Part shown: positions 27,894 to 34,980 of the stretch, piece after piece | Numbering within the stretch: position 1 is the stretch's first letter | How the letters are laid out: each line of letters starts with the position of its first letter | NCBI GenBank assembly: GCA_947386115.1 | Contig: CANDNO010000018.1 | Span: 1-38,562, forward strand | DNA: 38,562 bases | Source: an uncultured Muribaculaceae bacterium | GTDB lineage: Bacteria; Bacteroidota; Bacteroidia; Bacteroidales; Muribaculaceae | Direction of reading: 5' to 3' | The notes under the pieces: model-generated | What the model was told of the DNA's origin: nothing | The model's input: the letters and a program-made list of their open reading frames with translations, nothing else | Database searches by the model: none | Made by a program: the position numbers and the translations under genes

Positions 27894-28177
27894 CGCCCAC
27901 CAACCACTCAACCGCGAATTTCGCCAATTCCGCGAAATCATTCACAGTCTCATCTCGACCCTCGTCCCTTGAACCTTGTCCCAAAGGATCATTCCTTTTT
28001 GTCTCCGGTGGACGCGATTTATCGCGCCCGTACAAAAGAAGAATCCAGCAGCATATTCCACGCGGCACGCCGCGTTCCTACAATAGGCAACCGCCGCCGC
28101 GCCTCGCACCCCGAACCTTGTACCTCGCACCTTGAACCTTGAACCTTGTACCCCGAACCTCGTACCTACCCCCCGCC
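27894..28177. repeat. Gene-free low-complexity region with degenerate short repeats
   Basis: No convincing coding sequence is seen. The first part has imperfect CGCGAATTTCGC-like words (about 27911-27940). Positions 28103-28167 hold a run of degenerate 7-mers (ACCTTGA, ACCTCGC, ACCTTGT), with a shorter similar patch near 27960-27980. Such debris is common between Bacteroidales operons. The promoter at 28178 follows. Confidence 0.6.
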
Positions 28178-28208
28178 TTGCACGTTAGCCGTAAATATAG
28201 TAACTTTG
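28178..28208 (+). promoter_or_regulatory. Consensus promoter leading into the structured leader
   Basis: TTG (28178-28180), exactly 20 nt, TAACTTTG (28201-28208) fits the Bacteroidetes consensus. The predicted start is near 28214, about 400 nt before the HTH gene, so everything from 28212 to 28617 would be transcribed as leader or as an independent RNA. Confidence 0.72.
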
Positions 28209-28211
28209 CTG

Positions 28212-28252
28212 CGAGCGAGTGAATGTAGAGACATTCGCCCGCCCGTTTTTTT
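28212..28252 (+). terminator. GC-rich hairpin followed by seven T, directly at the predicted transcript start
   Basis: The 14-nt arms CGAGCGAGTGAATG (28212-28225) and CATTCGCCCGCCCG (28232-28245) pair with two A-C mismatches and one G-U. TTTTTTT (28246-28252) follows immediately. It has the form of an intrinsic terminator and could end transcripts coming from the MBOAT gene. It begins at the expected +1 of the promoter just upstream, which is unusual. Confidence 0.65.
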
Positions 28253-28280
28253 ATTCATTAAGCGTGTTTAGCTTAATCCT

Positions 28281-28508
28281 TTAAGTGCAAAATCGCCAAA
28301 TTTATCACGAAGGAAGGAATAAGCAACCTAAACGACGCTTACGTTGTCGCATATCCTGCCGACTAACGCCCTACGCTGGCCTGATATCTCCATTTTCGGA
28401 GATATCAGAAACCAATTTCGCCGGGGCGTCGGCCCGATATAACGGCCGGCGTAGGGCTCACATGGTTGTAAACTTCTTCGTAGGCGTTTGGCGATGCCCG
28501 CACTTAAG
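28281..28508. repeat. Imperfect ~228-bp palindromic element (candidate structured RNA or MITE-like repeat)
   Basis: Nested arms pair end to end. TTAAGTGC (28281-28288) pairs with 28500-28507. ATCGCCAAA (28292-28300) pairs with 28487-28495. ACGAAGGAAG (28307-28316) pairs with 28473-28481 with one bulge. GCCCTACGCTGGCC (28368-28381) pairs with 28444-28457 with one G-U. Inside is a perfect 11-bp hairpin (28381-28391 with 28398-28408). The left half is about 40 nt longer and contains its own small CGAC/GTCG hairpin. No other copy is in this window. Confidence 0.8.
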
Positions 28509-28617
28509 TTTAGCTGATGTTCCCTGCGCTTTTTTATTAATCAAGGCACGTCTTTCTATCGGCAACAATTACCTGGGGAACAGCCCGTTGAAGACATGTC
28601 AAAATCGCCAAAAGCCT

Positions 28618-28842
28618 GTGACACCGATAGGCCAACTCATCAAAGAAGAGCTTCAAGCCCAGGAGCGAACAGTATCTTGGTTTGCACGTAAACTGCACCT
28701 CGACCGCTCGAACGTCTACCGCCTTTTTCAGAAAAACTCGATCGACACCGACCTCTTAAGTCGCATATCTCTGATTCTCGGCCGTGACTTCTTCGAGATT
28801 CTCTCCGACAACATCAAGGAACGCAGCAAGCCGGGGCTTTGA
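28618..28842 (+). CDS. Small helix-turn-helix DNA-binding protein
   Basis: This 74-residue protein has an XRE-like HTH: IGQLIKEELQAQERTVSWFA, then RKLHLDRSNVYRLFQK, then IDTDLLSRISLILGRDFFEIL. I recognise the pattern as a common small Bacteroidales HTH family of unknown role. The frame is open much further upstream, but that part crosses the palindrome and looks non-coding. GTG at 28618 gives the expected MTPIGQLI-type start. A TTG at 28588 is the other option. No in-frame ATG lies nearby. It is probably transcribed from 28178 through the structured leader. It may be autoregulatory, but nothing shows its targets. Confidence 0.75.
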   Translation: MTPIGQLIKEELQAQERTVSWFARKLHLDRSNVYRLFQKNSIDTDLLSRISLILGRDFFEILSDNIKERSKPGL

Positions 28843-29168
28843 ATTCCCACTGACGGCACCAGCCTCAACGCCGCCAACACTACCCATGAAAAATAACCGT
28901 TGCGCGCTCCGCATCACATACGTCGCAAATGCTGCATCGCGATTTCCATTAACCTTTATCTCCCTGATTTCACAAATTTTAGGTAAAAATTTCGCTTGTG
29001 TAAAACTCGCCACAATTGCGTGTCAATGTCGCTACGCAAATACTGCTCCTACCTCAACCTTATGATGTACTTTTGTCACAAAAATTTGTGCACCCCGCGA
29101 AGTGACGACTTTGCAGCGCAAGAAATCGGAAAAACCACTTTAATAAATAAATCTTATTTACAATTAAC
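28843..29168 (+). promoter_or_regulatory. Gene-free leader region of the surface lipoprotein gene
   Basis: No coding sequence is seen in these 326 nt. A TACTTTTG -7 box lies at 29068-29075 without a clear -33 partner. Right after it is the near-palindrome CACAAAAATTTGTG (29077-29090), which could be an operator or a 5' hairpin. The implied leader of about 85 nt ends in a very A/T-rich stretch before the ATG, as in strongly expressed Bacteroidetes genes. Confidence 0.5.
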
Positions 29169-32108
29169 ATGAACAAAAGATTTTTAAACATTGCAATGGC
29201 AGCATTGTTGCTCGGAGGCTCTGCGACTGGTTTCGTGAGCTGTAAGGACTACGATGATGACATTACGGAGATCAACGCCAACGCTGATGGTCTAAGCAAA
29301 CAGCTTGACGCACTCCAGACAGCTTTAGGTCAGGCCAACGAGGCTGCAAAGGCAGCTGCAGCCGACGCACAGCGTGCTCTTGAAAAAGGCAATCAAGCCG
29401 AGGCTGCCGCAGCTCTCGCTAAGGAAGCCGCCGCTACGGCCAAGGCTGAGGCTATCCAGGCAGTAATCGACCAGCTCAAACCCCTCATCGACGGCAAAGC
29501 AAGCCAGGAGGATCTGGTTAAACTGGCAGGTAAGATCGAAGGTATCGAAAAGAGCCTTAACAATATCGACCTCACCGATATAAACAAGCAGCTCGGCGAC
29601 CTCAAGGAGCAGGTTAAGCTTATCGAAAGTATCAACGTCGAGATCTCTGCTCTCAAAGCTTTCAAGACCGCTCTTGAAAACGCCAAGATTACCGAGAAAG
29701 TCGCTCTCATCGACGGTATCGTAAAACGACTCGGCGACCTTGAAAAGTCAGTTAAAGCCAACAGCGACAACATCGCTGCTATTCAGGCCGAACTCAAAGC
29801 CATCTCGGCTCAGATTTCGTCGGAAGTATCTAACGCTGTCAATACAATCGCCGGCACTATGGTTAACCGTCTCACATCGGTTACACTCATTCCCGAGCTC
29901 TATGTAGGTGGCATTCCCACTATCGAGTTTGAGTCGGCCAAATACTTCAAGCAGGTTTACAAAAACAACGCTTGGGTAAACGGCACAACCGAAGTTAGCG
30001 TTACCAACAACGAGACCAGCGCCGACTATCGCCTCAACCCCGGTACTATCAAAGATGAGGATATCCAGATCCAGAACATGGCATTTGTTACCCGCATCGC
30101 CACTTCTCGTGCCGCCGAGGCTGAGAACGACGTTGTTAACGTAGCAAGCGCATCGGTTGGCGACAACGGCATCCTTACCGTTAAACTCGGCAAGACCAAA
30201 CCCGCATCGCTCAACCTCTCAGGCAAACAGATCTACACCGTATCACTCAAGGTACCTGTAGCAACAAAGCATCTCTTCGAAGACAACGGCGAGTCTCAGG
30301 CCAACATCTACTCTGAGTTCACCCGTCTTGCCGAGACTTACTTCAAGCCCGAGCTCGCATTCATCAAGGGTAAATACTATGGTGACGCCAGCCACCTTTA
30401 CACCGACTCAATGACTCTGAAGAATTCTCAGCCCGGCGACGACATTTCACTCAAACTTTTCTATAAAGGTGAACATAACCTTTATGACTATGTTGAGGGT
30501 TGCAAATTCATCGCTCCCGACGGACATAGCGTTCTTACACGCGCTAATCTTCAGAAATTTGGCTTCGACATTCAGTTCCATATCGTAAACTTCGTTTATG
30601 CACCCACTGAGGACAAAGCCGACCAGCAGAAGTACGTGAAGCTTTCTGGTGAAAACAATTCTGTTCTCACAGCTATCGCCACTTCAGGTGCCACCGACAA
30701 CCAGGTAACCGTAGGTAAGCAGCCCATTATTGCTGCTACTCTGTTCGACAAAATCAACAACAATATCGTAGAGCAGAAATACTTCAAGGTTATCTTTACA
30801 CCTGAGGATCTCAAACCCATCGAAATAAACTGGGAAGACATTGCAACAGAGGGTAAGCCCTGCAATGGCGCTACATTCGACTTCGGTTGGAAAGAGATGT
30901 CAGAGCGCGTACTTGAGAAACTGAACGAGAATAAGGGTATGTCTAAGGAAGACTTCACCAAGATTTACGGACAGGCTGATCCTATCATTGACCCCGCTAA
31001 CGATGAGAACGGAACTCTTACCCCCAACATCGTTGCTGCCAATTTGGATGCTTCAATACCCGTAATGACATGGTCACTGACTCCCGAACAGCTTGGCAAA
31101 CTCAATGTAGGTGATAACAAAGTTGTAGTTACCAAGAAAGTTACTTTCACCGATCCCACCGGTCTCCACTCTAACCTGACTATCAATCTTAAGTGGACTG
31201 TTACTACAAAGGTTGCTGCAACTACTCTTGGTAAGACCGATGATCTCAAGTGGAAGAACAACACCATGAAGGTTTATCCTGTGCCCATGGAAATTCCTTA
31301 CAATGGAACTCAGAAAGCCGAGTATATGACCAACATCCTTGAGGGTCGCTTCAAAGATTACGTTAACGGCATGCTGTCATGTGGATACTTTGACATCAAC
31401 TATGCTAAGACCGGCAATCCCGCTTATGTAGGTGAGGCTCTCATACTCCCCAACGGATTCACTCACTGGGGATTCACAGCCGCAAACCAGAAGAACCTTG
31501 ACGAGATTGGCTACACCATCGCTCATACAGCTGCAGGCGAGAAACTCGTTAGCAACGGTGGTACTATCAAGATCGACTGGTCTTCTAACATCAACGGCAT
31601 GAACGGTGAAAATGGCGAGCCCAACAACCGCTATGTATTCGGTAGCACATACCTGCAGATTGTCAAGATCCTGACTATAAACACTGAACTTGGTGTTAAG
31701 ATCACCGACAACTCACGCACTCAGACAATCGAGAACATTGGCAAGTACCTCACACTCACCGACGCTTACGGTAACCTCGTTGCCGAAGAGCCCACCGTTG
31801 ACGACGAGTACGCAGCCGACTACTACGCTTACTACGGTGTTGAGGCACCTGTATTCGGCAAGACCATCAAGATTGCTGATGACGCAGCCGGCACAAAGAA
31901 TGTTCGCACTCTTGAGTCGCTCAACATGACTGCCGACATCGACAGCACAACCGGTGACCTCACCTTCCAGAACAACGGTTCACCCCTGCAGGCCGATGCA
32001 TTCATCATCGTACCTGTAAGCGTTAAGCACTACTGGGGTACTCTTGAGGCCAACATCGCTATACCTCTGTTAAAGAGCAGCGCTCCCCTCAATGCACCTA
32101 AAAAATAA
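29169..32108 (+). CDS. Large coiled-coil surface lipoprotein (S-layer-like candidate)
   Basis: The signal peptide ends at lipobox FVSC (Cys25), followed by KDYDDD, an acidic start that matches the Bacteroidetes lipoprotein export signal for the cell surface. Residues about 35-235 are an Ala/Lys/Glu-rich coiled coil. The remaining ~740 residues are Thr/Asn/Asp-rich and look like beta-rich repeats; no enzymatic motif is visible. The CKDYDDD start and coiled-coil layout recall abundant Bacteroides surface proteins such as the BT1927 S-layer protein (from memory, not searched). A strong terminator follows. It is probably a major surface protein; the function is unproven. Confidence 0.8.
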   Translation: MNKRFLNIAMAALLLGGSATGFVSCKDYDDDITEINANADGLSKQLDALQTALGQANEAAKAAAADAQRALEKGNQAEAAAALAKEAAATAKAEAIQAVIDQLKPLIDGKASQEDLVKLAGKIEGIEKSLNNIDLTDINKQLGDLKEQVKLIESINVEISALKAFKTALENAKITEKVALIDGIVKRLGDLEKSVKANSDNIAAIQAELKAISAQISSEVSNAVNTIAGTMVNRLTSVTLIPELYVGGIPTIEFESAKYFKQVYKNNAWVNGTTEVSVTNNETSADYRLNPGTIKDEDIQIQNMAFVTRIATSRAAEAENDVVNVASASVGDNGILTVKLGKTKPASLNLSGKQIYTVSLKVPVATKHLFEDNGESQANIYSEFTRLAETYFKPELAFIKGKYYGDASHLYTDSMTLKNSQPGDDISLKLFYKGEHNLYDYVEGCKFIAPDGHSVLTRANLQKFGFDIQFHIVNFVYAPTEDKADQQKYVKLSGENNSVLTAIATSGATDNQVTVGKQPIIAATLFDKINNNIVEQKYFKVIFTPEDLKPIEINWEDIATEGKPCNGATFDFGWKEMSERVLEKLNENKGMSKEDFTKIYGQADPIIDPANDENGTLTPNIVAANLDASIPVMTWSLTPEQLGKLNVGDNKVVVTKKVTFTDPTGLHSNLTINLKWTVTTKVAATTLGKTDDLKWKNNTMKVYPVPMEIPYNGTQKAEYMTNILEGRFKDYVNGMLSCGYFDINYAKTGNPAYVGEALILPNGFTHWGFTAANQKNLDEIGYTIAHTAAGEKLVSNGGTIKIDWSSNINGMNGENGEPNNRYVFGSTYLQIVKILTINTELGVKITDNSRTQTIENIGKYLTLTDAYGNLVAEEPTVDDEYAADYYAYYGVEAPVFGKTIKIADDAAGTKNVRTLESLNMTADIDSTTGDLTFQNNGSPLQADAFIIVPVSVKHYWGTLEANIAIPLLKSSAPLNAPKK

Positions 32109-32195
32109 ACAGGAAAACGAGTTCATTTGCTCGAGATAGGGAGATGTAATTCAATAAGGTCTATGTGAATTATATTGAACTCCAAATCAAGCCCG

Positions 32196-32231
32196 AGTGG
32201 CCGCGACAGTGATGCCGCGGCCACTTATTTT
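32196..32231 (+). terminator. Terminator of the surface lipoprotein gene
   Basis: The perfect 10-bp arms AGTGGCCGCG (32196-32205) and CGCGGCCACT (32216-32225) enclose a 10-nt loop and are followed by TATTTTT. It lies 88 nt after the stop codon. Confidence 0.92.
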
Positions 32232-32279
32232 TCACCAAAAAACAGCGTAATTCCCCCCCAAAAAAAATTCGCGTAATCC

Positions 32280-32351
32280 GCGTAATCCGCGATTCAAACC
32301 AAAACATCAACCCGGCCCCCAAAAACAGCGTAATCCGCGATTCAAACCAAA
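32280..32351. repeat. Two 24-bp direct repeats in gene-free DNA before tRNA-Pro
   Basis: Exact copies lie at 32280-32303 and 32328-32351 (period 48), each GCGTAATCCGCG followed by ATTCAAACCAAA. A partial extra unit GCGTAATCC precedes the first copy at 32271. The gene-free stretch 32109-32454 otherwise holds the terminator at 32196 and the tRNA promoter at 32405. Confidence 0.85.
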
Positions 32352-32404
32352 CACCCACAAGCCGTGCCAAAAAGCGGAATCCGCGCTCAAGAGGTCGGCG
32401 AAAA

Positions 32405-32436
32405 TTTGCGTGTTTATATATTTTGTTTTATCTTTG
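32405..32436 (+). promoter_or_regulatory. Promoter of tRNA-Pro (and probably pepC)
   Basis: TTTG (32405-32408), exactly 20 nt, TATCTTTG (32429-32436) is a full Bacteroidetes consensus, 18 nt before the tRNA 5' end. No other promoter is visible before the peptidase gene. Confidence 0.87.
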
Positions 32437-32454
32437 TGGTGTCTATACGACTCT

Positions 32455-32528
32455 CGGGGCGTAGCGCAGTCCGGTAGCGCACCTGGTTTGGGACCAGGTG
32501 GTCGCAGGTTCGAATCCTGTCACCCCGA
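32455..32528 (+). tRNA. tRNA-Pro(TGG)
   Basis: This is a 74-nt cloverleaf. The acceptor CGGGGCG pairs with CACCCCG (one C-A mismatch at 6-67), followed by discriminator A. The D stem is GCGC/GCGC. The anticodon stem CCTGG/CCAGG closes loop TTTGGGA, giving anticodon TGG (proline). The T stem is GCAGG/CCTGT with loop TTCGAAT. CCA is not encoded. Confidence 0.95.
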
Positions 32529-32556
32529 CTATCTCACTCACACAATTATCTCCCCA

Positions 32557-33942
32557 ATGAACACTCGCTCAATACTTTTCGGCGTGGGCATCGCGGTTTC
32601 ACTTACGGCCGTGGCTCAGGCTCAAGGTGGCATAGACTCTGATATGATGAACCGTCTGCACGAATCATATCAGCCCACAGCAGCCGACCGTGCCATTCAC
32701 AACGCTCTCAATACAGCCGATATCAACACCCTTGCCGCATCGGCCGACAATCGTGCCAACTTCGACAACGAGTTCACCTACCGCGTGCCATCGGTGGGCA
32801 TCACCGACCAGAAACGTTCGGGCCGTTGCTGGCTCTTCACCGGCCTCAACGTCCTGCGCTCGCAAGCCATCAAAAACAACGACATAAACAAGCTTAAACT
32901 CTCTCAGGCCTACAACTTTTTCTACGACCAGCTCGAGAAAAGCAACCTCTTCCTGCAGTCGATCATCGATACTGCCGGCGACGACATCAACGACCGCCGC
33001 GTTCAATGGCTTTTCCACAACGCCCTGGGCGATGGTGGCCAGTACACCGGAGTGTCGGACATCATCACCAAGTATGGAGTAGTTCCCGACTATGCCATGC
33101 CCGAGACCTATTCGAGCAACAACACCGCCACATTCTCACGCCTGCTGGGCTGGAAACTCAAGGAGTGGGGACTCGAGCTGCGCGACATGATTGCCGGCGG
33201 AGCCAAACCAAAGACTGTAGCCGAGCGCAAAGAGCAGATGCTCGCCGAGACCTACCGCCTGCTTGCCCTCAACTACGGCACCCCGCCCGCCAAGTTCACC
33301 TACACCAAGCGCGACTACACCGGCGCCATTGAATCGACCCGCGAGTACACCCCGCTCGAATTCTACAACGAGCTCATGGGCAACGACCTGCACAGCGACT
33401 ATGTCATGATAATGAACGACCCCACTCGCCCCTACCACAAGATGTACGAGATTGACCTCTACCGCCACACCTACGACGGCCAGAACTGGACCTACATCAA
33501 CCTACCCATGGACGAGATCAAACAGATGGCCATAGAGTCGATCAAAGACTCGACGATGATGTACATGAGCTGCGACGTAGGCAAGTTCCACAACCGCAGC
33601 AACGGCACTCTCGACGTCAACAACTACGACTACGATGCCCTGCTCGGCACCACATTCGGCATGGACAAGCGCCAGCGCATCCTCACCGGCGCCAGCGGCT
33701 CGAGCCACGCCATGACCCTTGTAGCAGTCGACATCGACCCCGCCACAGGCAACCCCACCAAGTGGCTTGTTGAGAACAGTTGGGGCGACGGACCCAACAA
33801 CGGCCACATCGTCATCACCGACCGCTGGCTCGACGAATACCTCTTCCGCCTCGTAGTAAACAAGAAATACATTCCCGCCAAAACCCTCGATATCACCCGC
33901 GAGAAACCCACCCTCCTCCCACCATGGGACCCCATGTACTAA
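32557..33942 (+). CDS. pepC: Exported C1B cysteine peptidase (aminopeptidase C/bleomycin hydrolase family)
   Basis: This is a papain-like aminopeptidase. With the ATG at 32557 it has 461 residues and an N-terminal signal peptide (about 1-22, ending AQAQ), so it acts in the periplasm or outside. The triad is C91 in SGRCWLF (Q85 forms the oxyanion hole), H384 in GSSHAM and N407 in VENSWGD. The open frame extends 49 codons upstream, but that part is the tRNA-Pro gene read as protein and is not coding. The start lies 28 nt after the tRNA with no promoter or terminator between, so tRNA and mRNA are probably one transcript. Signal-bearing C1B peptidases occur in other gut Bacteroidetes. Confidence 0.93.
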   Translation: MNTRSILFGVGIAVSLTAVAQAQGGIDSDMMNRLHESYQPTAADRAIHNALNTADINTLAASADNRANFDNEFTYRVPSVGITDQKRSGRCWLFTGLNVLRSQAIKNNDINKLKLSQAYNFFYDQLEKSNLFLQSIIDTAGDDINDRRVQWLFHNALGDGGQYTGVSDIITKYGVVPDYAMPETYSSNNTATFSRLLGWKLKEWGLELRDMIAGGAKPKTVAERKEQMLAETYRLLALNYGTPPAKFTYTKRDYTGAIESTREYTPLEFYNELMGNDLHSDYVMIMNDPTRPYHKMYEIDLYRHTYDGQNWTYINLPMDEIKQMAIESIKDSTMMYMSCDVGKFHNRSNGTLDVNNYDYDALLGTTFGMDKRQRILTGASGSSHAMTLVAVDIDPATGNPTKWLVENSWGDGPNNGHIVITDRWLDEYLFRLVVNKKYIPAKTLDITREKPTLLPPWDPMY

Positions 33943-33951
33943 AAAGCAACC

Positions 33952-33999
33952 ATAAACTAATAACTATCAACTATCAACTATAAACTAATAACTATCAAC
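33952..33999. repeat. Short A/T-rich direct repeat between pepC and the propeller gene
   Basis: Two exact 20-bp copies begin ATAAACTAATAAC (33952-33971 and 33980-33999), with a related CTATCAACTA word between them. The 90-nt gap shows no promoter consensus. Confidence 0.8.
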
Positions 34000-34032
34000 C
34001 ATATCCCCCTCTCTCCATTCTTAATCCATATC

Positions 34033-34980
34033 ATGAAACTACACAAAACGATATTGGGAATGCTACTCCTGTCGACAGCGAGCTTGTCGGCCCAAGAGTT
34101 CACCGTTTCGGCGCCCCGTCACATAGCAGTCGCCGGTCACGCATGCTATCACCCGCAGTTCAGCCCCGACGGCAACGAACTGCTGGTTACCTCCGAGGCA
34201 TTTGACGGTCTCGCCCTCGTATCGGTCGCCGACGGCCGCTACCGCATCCTCAGCGAGTTGCCCGGCGCCGGCTACAAAGCATCCATGAGCCCCGACGGCA
34301 GCATGGTCGTGATGCGCGAGGCTCATCTTGCCGACCAGTCCATGAGCATACACACGCTCGATCTGGCCACGATGCAACGCTCAACCGTCGTATCTCACGG
34401 CCCGCATGTCAACAACATCGACATCACGCGCGGCCAACTCACCATACCCCTTAACAGCCGCCTGTCTATCCGTGCCGTATCATCCACACGCATGAAAGCC
34501 GCCGCACGACTCGCCACCCCGGCCACTCTCGTCACCGAGGAAGACCTCAAGATGGTCGTTTACCGCAACGGAACACGCCACGTTGTCGACCCGATACTCG
34601 CCCGCGACGGACGCGATGTTAACTACTGCTGGACCTCACTCAGCCCCGATGGCACCCGACTGCTGTTCATAGCCCACAATACAGCCTATACAAGCGACCT
34701 TGACGGCAACGACCTCGTAGACCTCGGTCCGCTGCACGCCCCCGTGTGGCGCGACAACGACTGGGTAGTGGGTATGATCGACAGCGACGACGGCCACGTC
34801 ATCACCGAGAGCGACATTCACATCGTTGCGGCCCGCGACAGTTCACGCAGGCAGTTGCTCACCCCTGCCGACGGTACTGTCAAGATGTTCCCCACCGTGT
34901 CGGCCGACGGTCGCAAGGTGGCTTATAACACCCTCGACGGAGAATTATATATTTTTAACATTACACCCATATCGCGATGA
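34033..34980 (+). CDS. Exported PD40/TolB-like beta-propeller protein
   Basis: The signal peptide (about residues 1-20, ending LSAQ) is followed by PD40-type blades. Each is marked by SPDG or SADG: HPQFSPDGNELLVTS, KASMSPDGSMVVMRE, WTSLSPDGTRLLFIA and FPTVSADGRKVAYNT. It has 315 residues. TolB-like propellers usually bind proteins or peptidoglycan-associated partners. Its stop codon overlaps the start of the amidase gene (ATGA at 34977-34980), so the two products are made together and probably act together on the cell envelope (inference). Confidence 0.85.
   Translation: MKLHKTILGMLLLSTASLSAQEFTVSAPRHIAVAGHACYHPQFSPDGNELLVTSEAFDGLALVSVADGRYRILSELPGAGYKASMSPDGSMVVMREAHLADQSMSIHTLDLATMQRSTVVSHGPHVNNIDITRGQLTIPLNSRLSIRAVSSTRMKAAARLATPATLVTEEDLKMVVYRNGTRHVVDPILARDGRDVNYCWTSLSPDGTRLLFIAHNTAYTSDLDGNDLVDLGPLHAPVWRDNDWVVGMIDSDDGHVITESDIHIVAARDSSRRQLLTPADGTVKMFPTVSADGRKVAYNTLDGELYIFNITPISR

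Noticed and set aside
28285-28617. 111-codon upstream extension of the HTH protein
   Set aside because: It runs through the palindromic element and has no protein-like pattern; family resemblance begins at the GTG at 28618.
32455-32528. C6-A67 mismatch in tRNA-Pro as a sign of a pseudogene
   Set aside because: All other stems, the anticodon loop, the promoter and the T loop are intact; one acceptor mismatch is tolerated and may be normal in the lineage.
32410-32556. 49-codon N-terminal extension of the peptidase
   Set aside because: It translates the promoter and the tRNA-Pro gene; the ATG at 32557 gives a proper signal peptide.
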